Virus record (IMG/VR): IMGVR_UViG_3300024520_000313
Coordinates: 1-32,513 of that record
Direction: 5' to 3' (one strand)
Source: a virus
DNA length: 32,513 nt
The notes under the pieces: generated by a model
Told to the model about the DNA's origin: nothing
Database searches by the model: none
The model's input: the letters and a program-made list of their open reading frames with translations, nothing else
Position numbers and translations under genes: made by a program
In this document: positions 30,808 through 32,513 of the stretch, piece by piece
How positions within the stretch are numbered: the first letter of the stretch is position 1
How the letters are laid out: each line of letters begins with the position of its first letter

Positions 30808-30998
30808 TGAACGCCTTCCTTGGTCTTCCCCGATGTTCAGCCGCTGGTTACGTTACTTGGCGCGGCAAATGGATACATGGCCCTGACAGCATCGACTGGC
30901 AGTGGATACGCGCCCTGCTATTCCTTGCCATCATTTCTTACCCGTGGGCGATTATGACTACCATCCTTGTTGCTGGCATTGCCCAACTGTTTCACTAA
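30807..30998 (+). CDS. Small membrane protein of the early operon (63 aa)
   Basis: A short polar N-terminus (residues 1-30, RGKWIHGPDSIDWQWIR) is followed by one or two hydrophobic segments (ALLFLAIISYPWAIMTTILV, AGIAQLF). The start overlaps the upstream stop as TAATG, so translation is coupled. Likely inner-membrane. Function unknown. Confidence 0.5.
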   Translation: MNAFLGLPRCSAAGYVTWRGKWIHGPDSIDWQWIRALLFLAIISYPWAIMTTILVAGIAQLFH

Positions 30999-31013
30999 TA
31001 GGAGCTACCTACC

Positions 31014-31199
31014 ATGAACCACTTCAACATCTTCACGCCTGACATGCACGCCGATATTCTCGACGCCGATAAACTCCGCTGGTATCACGCTGACACTTAC
31101 ACTGGCCCGCGTGACATTCAGGCTTACACCTTTGGTCAGGCTTTACGCCTGCTTGAAGATGCTGGCTGTGATGTACTCAATATCTGCGAGGACTGCTAA
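31014..31199 (+). CDS. Small acidic early-operon protein (61 aa)
   Basis: Reads from MNHFNIFTPDMHADILDADK, with YTGPRDIQAYTFGQALRLLE and a Cys-rich acidic end (DVLNICEDC). The two Cys near the C-terminus could bind metal or form a disulfide. GGAG lies nine bases before the ATG. No family recognised. Confidence 0.5.
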   Translation: MNHFNIFTPDMHADILDADKLRWYHADTYTGPRDIQAYTFGQALRLLEDAGCDVLNICEDC

Positions 31200-31200
31200 G

Positions 31201-31659
31201 ATGAATAGCAGTGAAATGCTGATCCATGAGCTGGCGATAGTCTCACAGCTACGCCACCACAACTACATGCCGCCACTACCTGCAATGATGGCCCAGCGTG
31301 CCGTAGCTGACTACCAGATCAATAACGTGTTGGAGAGCGCGAAGACCTGCTGGTCAATGGTGCGTGATGATGCCGAAGACTATCGAACCATGCGCCTGTT
31401 AACCCTGATCAAGTCAGTGCGATTCAAGCGCAATGGTCACTGGGTTATGTGGGTATATCAATGGGGCCGTGATTGTGATCAGTGCGAGTGTGATCGCATG
31501 TACACGATACCTGCCAACCTGCTGGCCTTCAATGAAGCTGAAGACACTATGTATGACGACGCGGAAGGGTCGTGCAGCATGTGGATCGCAAGCGAGGCAG
31601 ACCATGCCAGCTTTGAACCTACATTTAGAGACAGGAGAGCAGAGCAATATGGCTACTAA
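31201..31659 (+). CDS. Early-operon protein of unknown function (152 aa)
   Basis: The ATG at 31201 directly follows the upstream TAA, with GAGGACTGCTAAG ahead. Longer in-frame versions would overlap the upstream gene. The sequence is helical at first (SSEMLIHELAIVSQLRHHNY), then has a middle with Trp and Cys (WGRDCDQCECDRMYTIP) that may bind metal, and an acidic C-terminus. The CxxCxC pattern is notable. Function unknown. Confidence 0.5.
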   Translation: MNSSEMLIHELAIVSQLRHHNYMPPLPAMMAQRAVADYQINNVLESAKTCWSMVRDDAEDYRTMRLLTLIKSVRFKRNGHWVMWVYQWGRDCDQCECDRMYTIPANLLAFNEAEDTMYDDAEGSCSMWIASEADHASFEPTFRDRRAEQYGY

Positions 31660-31975
31660 ATCACAACCTATCGACTACGCGGGCGATGCTGCTTTTCTGG
31701 GTATCAGTGAAGAGCGCTACCGCAAGGGCCGCCGTTCACTGGCTGGTGTACTTGCACGCTGGAAGCGCCCTGACGTACCGAAAAAGTTCCATTGCATCGA
31801 CGGGCCGTATGCTGGCGCTGACATCTACCTGACCACATCCAGTACTGGTGTGATCCGCCTTGCCGAGTGGCATGGTGTCTACAAGCGCACTCATCAGAAC
31901 AACTGCCCAGTAAGCAGTGGATACTTTTACGAGAAAACCACCTACAACCTTCAATGGGAGCCTATCAATGCCTGA
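31649..31975 (+). CDS. Early-operon protein of unknown function (108 aa)
   Basis: Starts at ATG 31649 with GGAGAGCAGAGCAAT upstream and overlaps the previous gene's end by 11 bases. Features: AFLGISEERYRKGRRSLAGV, then KKFHCIDGPYAGADIYLTTS and a C-terminal basic/aromatic strand region. A short basic helix followed by beta strands could be a small nucleic-acid-binding fold; this is unproven. Confidence 0.5.
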   Translation: MATKSQPIDYAGDAAFLGISEERYRKGRRSLAGVLARWKRPDVPKKFHCIDGPYAGADIYLTTSSTGVIRLAEWHGVYKRTHQNNCPVSSGYFYEKTTYNLQWEPINA

Positions 31976-32513
31976 ACAAGCGCCGACATCAACCGAGCAA
32001 CCCGAGCTGTATCGTGAGTTAGACGACAACTATCCCACGATTACCCAAGACCAGTGGAACGATGCTAAAACCTACCTGAATGAAACAGGGCGCTGGCCTG
32101 ATGGTCACGGCTGGGACTACCTGATAATGGATACCATCCTTGGGGTCGAGTACTGGCTACCCAACGATGAATCATGGTTTGAGATCATGGCAGTAGACCA
32201 CGCCAATAAGCTGGCAGTCGGTACGGGCTTTCCTGAAATGGATGACCTGAGCTACCCTGACAGTGAGTACGCCTTCACCGAGTGCCATGGCATATTGGTA
32301 CCGAAGTTTGTGGCTGACCGGACTGCTATCGTTGACCGCTACAAAGCTTACAGCACCGATGACCTGACCGAAGCCGAAGAGCATTGCAGCCAGCACCTTG
32401 GCGAAACTGAATCGCAGCATCAAAGCGAGACTGCCGCCTTTGGCGATAGCTGGCCCGGTGCCTGTCTTCAGATCAACGACATACGGGCAGAGCTTGCCTG
32501 TATCCGCGAAGTA
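31968..32513 (+). CDS. Last early-operon gene, partial (C-terminus beyond right edge)
   Basis: 182 codons are open from the ATG at 31968 to the window end with no stop. The protein is very acidic, with FEIMAVDHANKLAV, HGILVPKFVADRTAIVDRYK and AEEHCSQHLGETE. The start overlaps the upstream gene by eight bases. The acidic bias could reflect a DNA mimic or a scaffold; no motif supports a specific role. Confidence 0.5.
   Translation, partial: MPEQAPTSTEQPELYRELDDNYPTITQDQWNDAKTYLNETGRWPDGHGWDYLIMDTILGVEYWLPNDESWFEIMAVDHANKLAVGTGFPEMDDLSYPDSEYAFTECHGILVPKFVADRTAIVDRYKAYSTDDLTEAEEHCSQHLGETESQHQSETAAFGDSWPGACLQINDIRAELACIREV

Overview
This window reads as part of a tailed double-stranded DNA bacteriophage genome, most likely a podovirus. 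No host chromosomal, integrase, transposase, rRNA or tRNA gene was seen. Shine-Dalgarno sites and sigma70-type promoter boxes point to a bacterial, probably Gram-negative host, but the host itself cannot be named from the sequence. Genes are packed tightly, with many stop/start overlaps (TAATG, ATGA, TGATG) and several GTG or TTG starts.

Positions 1-29312 form one leftward (minus strand) virion and lysis block. In transcription order it runs: five small, mostly basic proteins; small and large terminase subunits; portal; a lysis-like cassette (a DUF5675-type protein with an HTxGC motif, a holin-like protein and four more membrane or exported proteins); an 851-aa tail fibre; small unknown proteins; scaffold; HK97-fold major capsid protein followed by a strong intrinsic terminator; head-tail adaptor; tail proteins and several receptor-binding candidates (a Kelch-like propeller, an Asp-box propeller and an Mtd-N-type fibre); small unknown proteins; and three probable internal (ejected) virion proteins. 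The last of these is a giant polyvalent-type protein that runs off the left edge.

Positions 29313-30361 are about 1 kb without a convincing gene. This is a divergent control region. It holds a leftward promoter with a perfect TATAAT box, two near-identical TGTCACC-N4-AGTGACAAA palindromes, a 16-bp direct repeat centred on TATAGG, a cluster of GGTCTGC repeats, a 9-bp hairpin, and a strong rightward promoter (TTGACA-16-TATACT).

From 30362 to the right edge lies a rightward operon of small proteins of unknown function, including two membrane peptides. Its position and opposite polarity suggest early, host-takeover genes. The last gene runs off the right edge. No replication, polymerase or lysogeny gene lies in the window.

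The least explained parts are the twin-palindrome control region, the small basic proteins ahead of the terminase, the run of membrane proteins in the lysis cassette, and the early operon.
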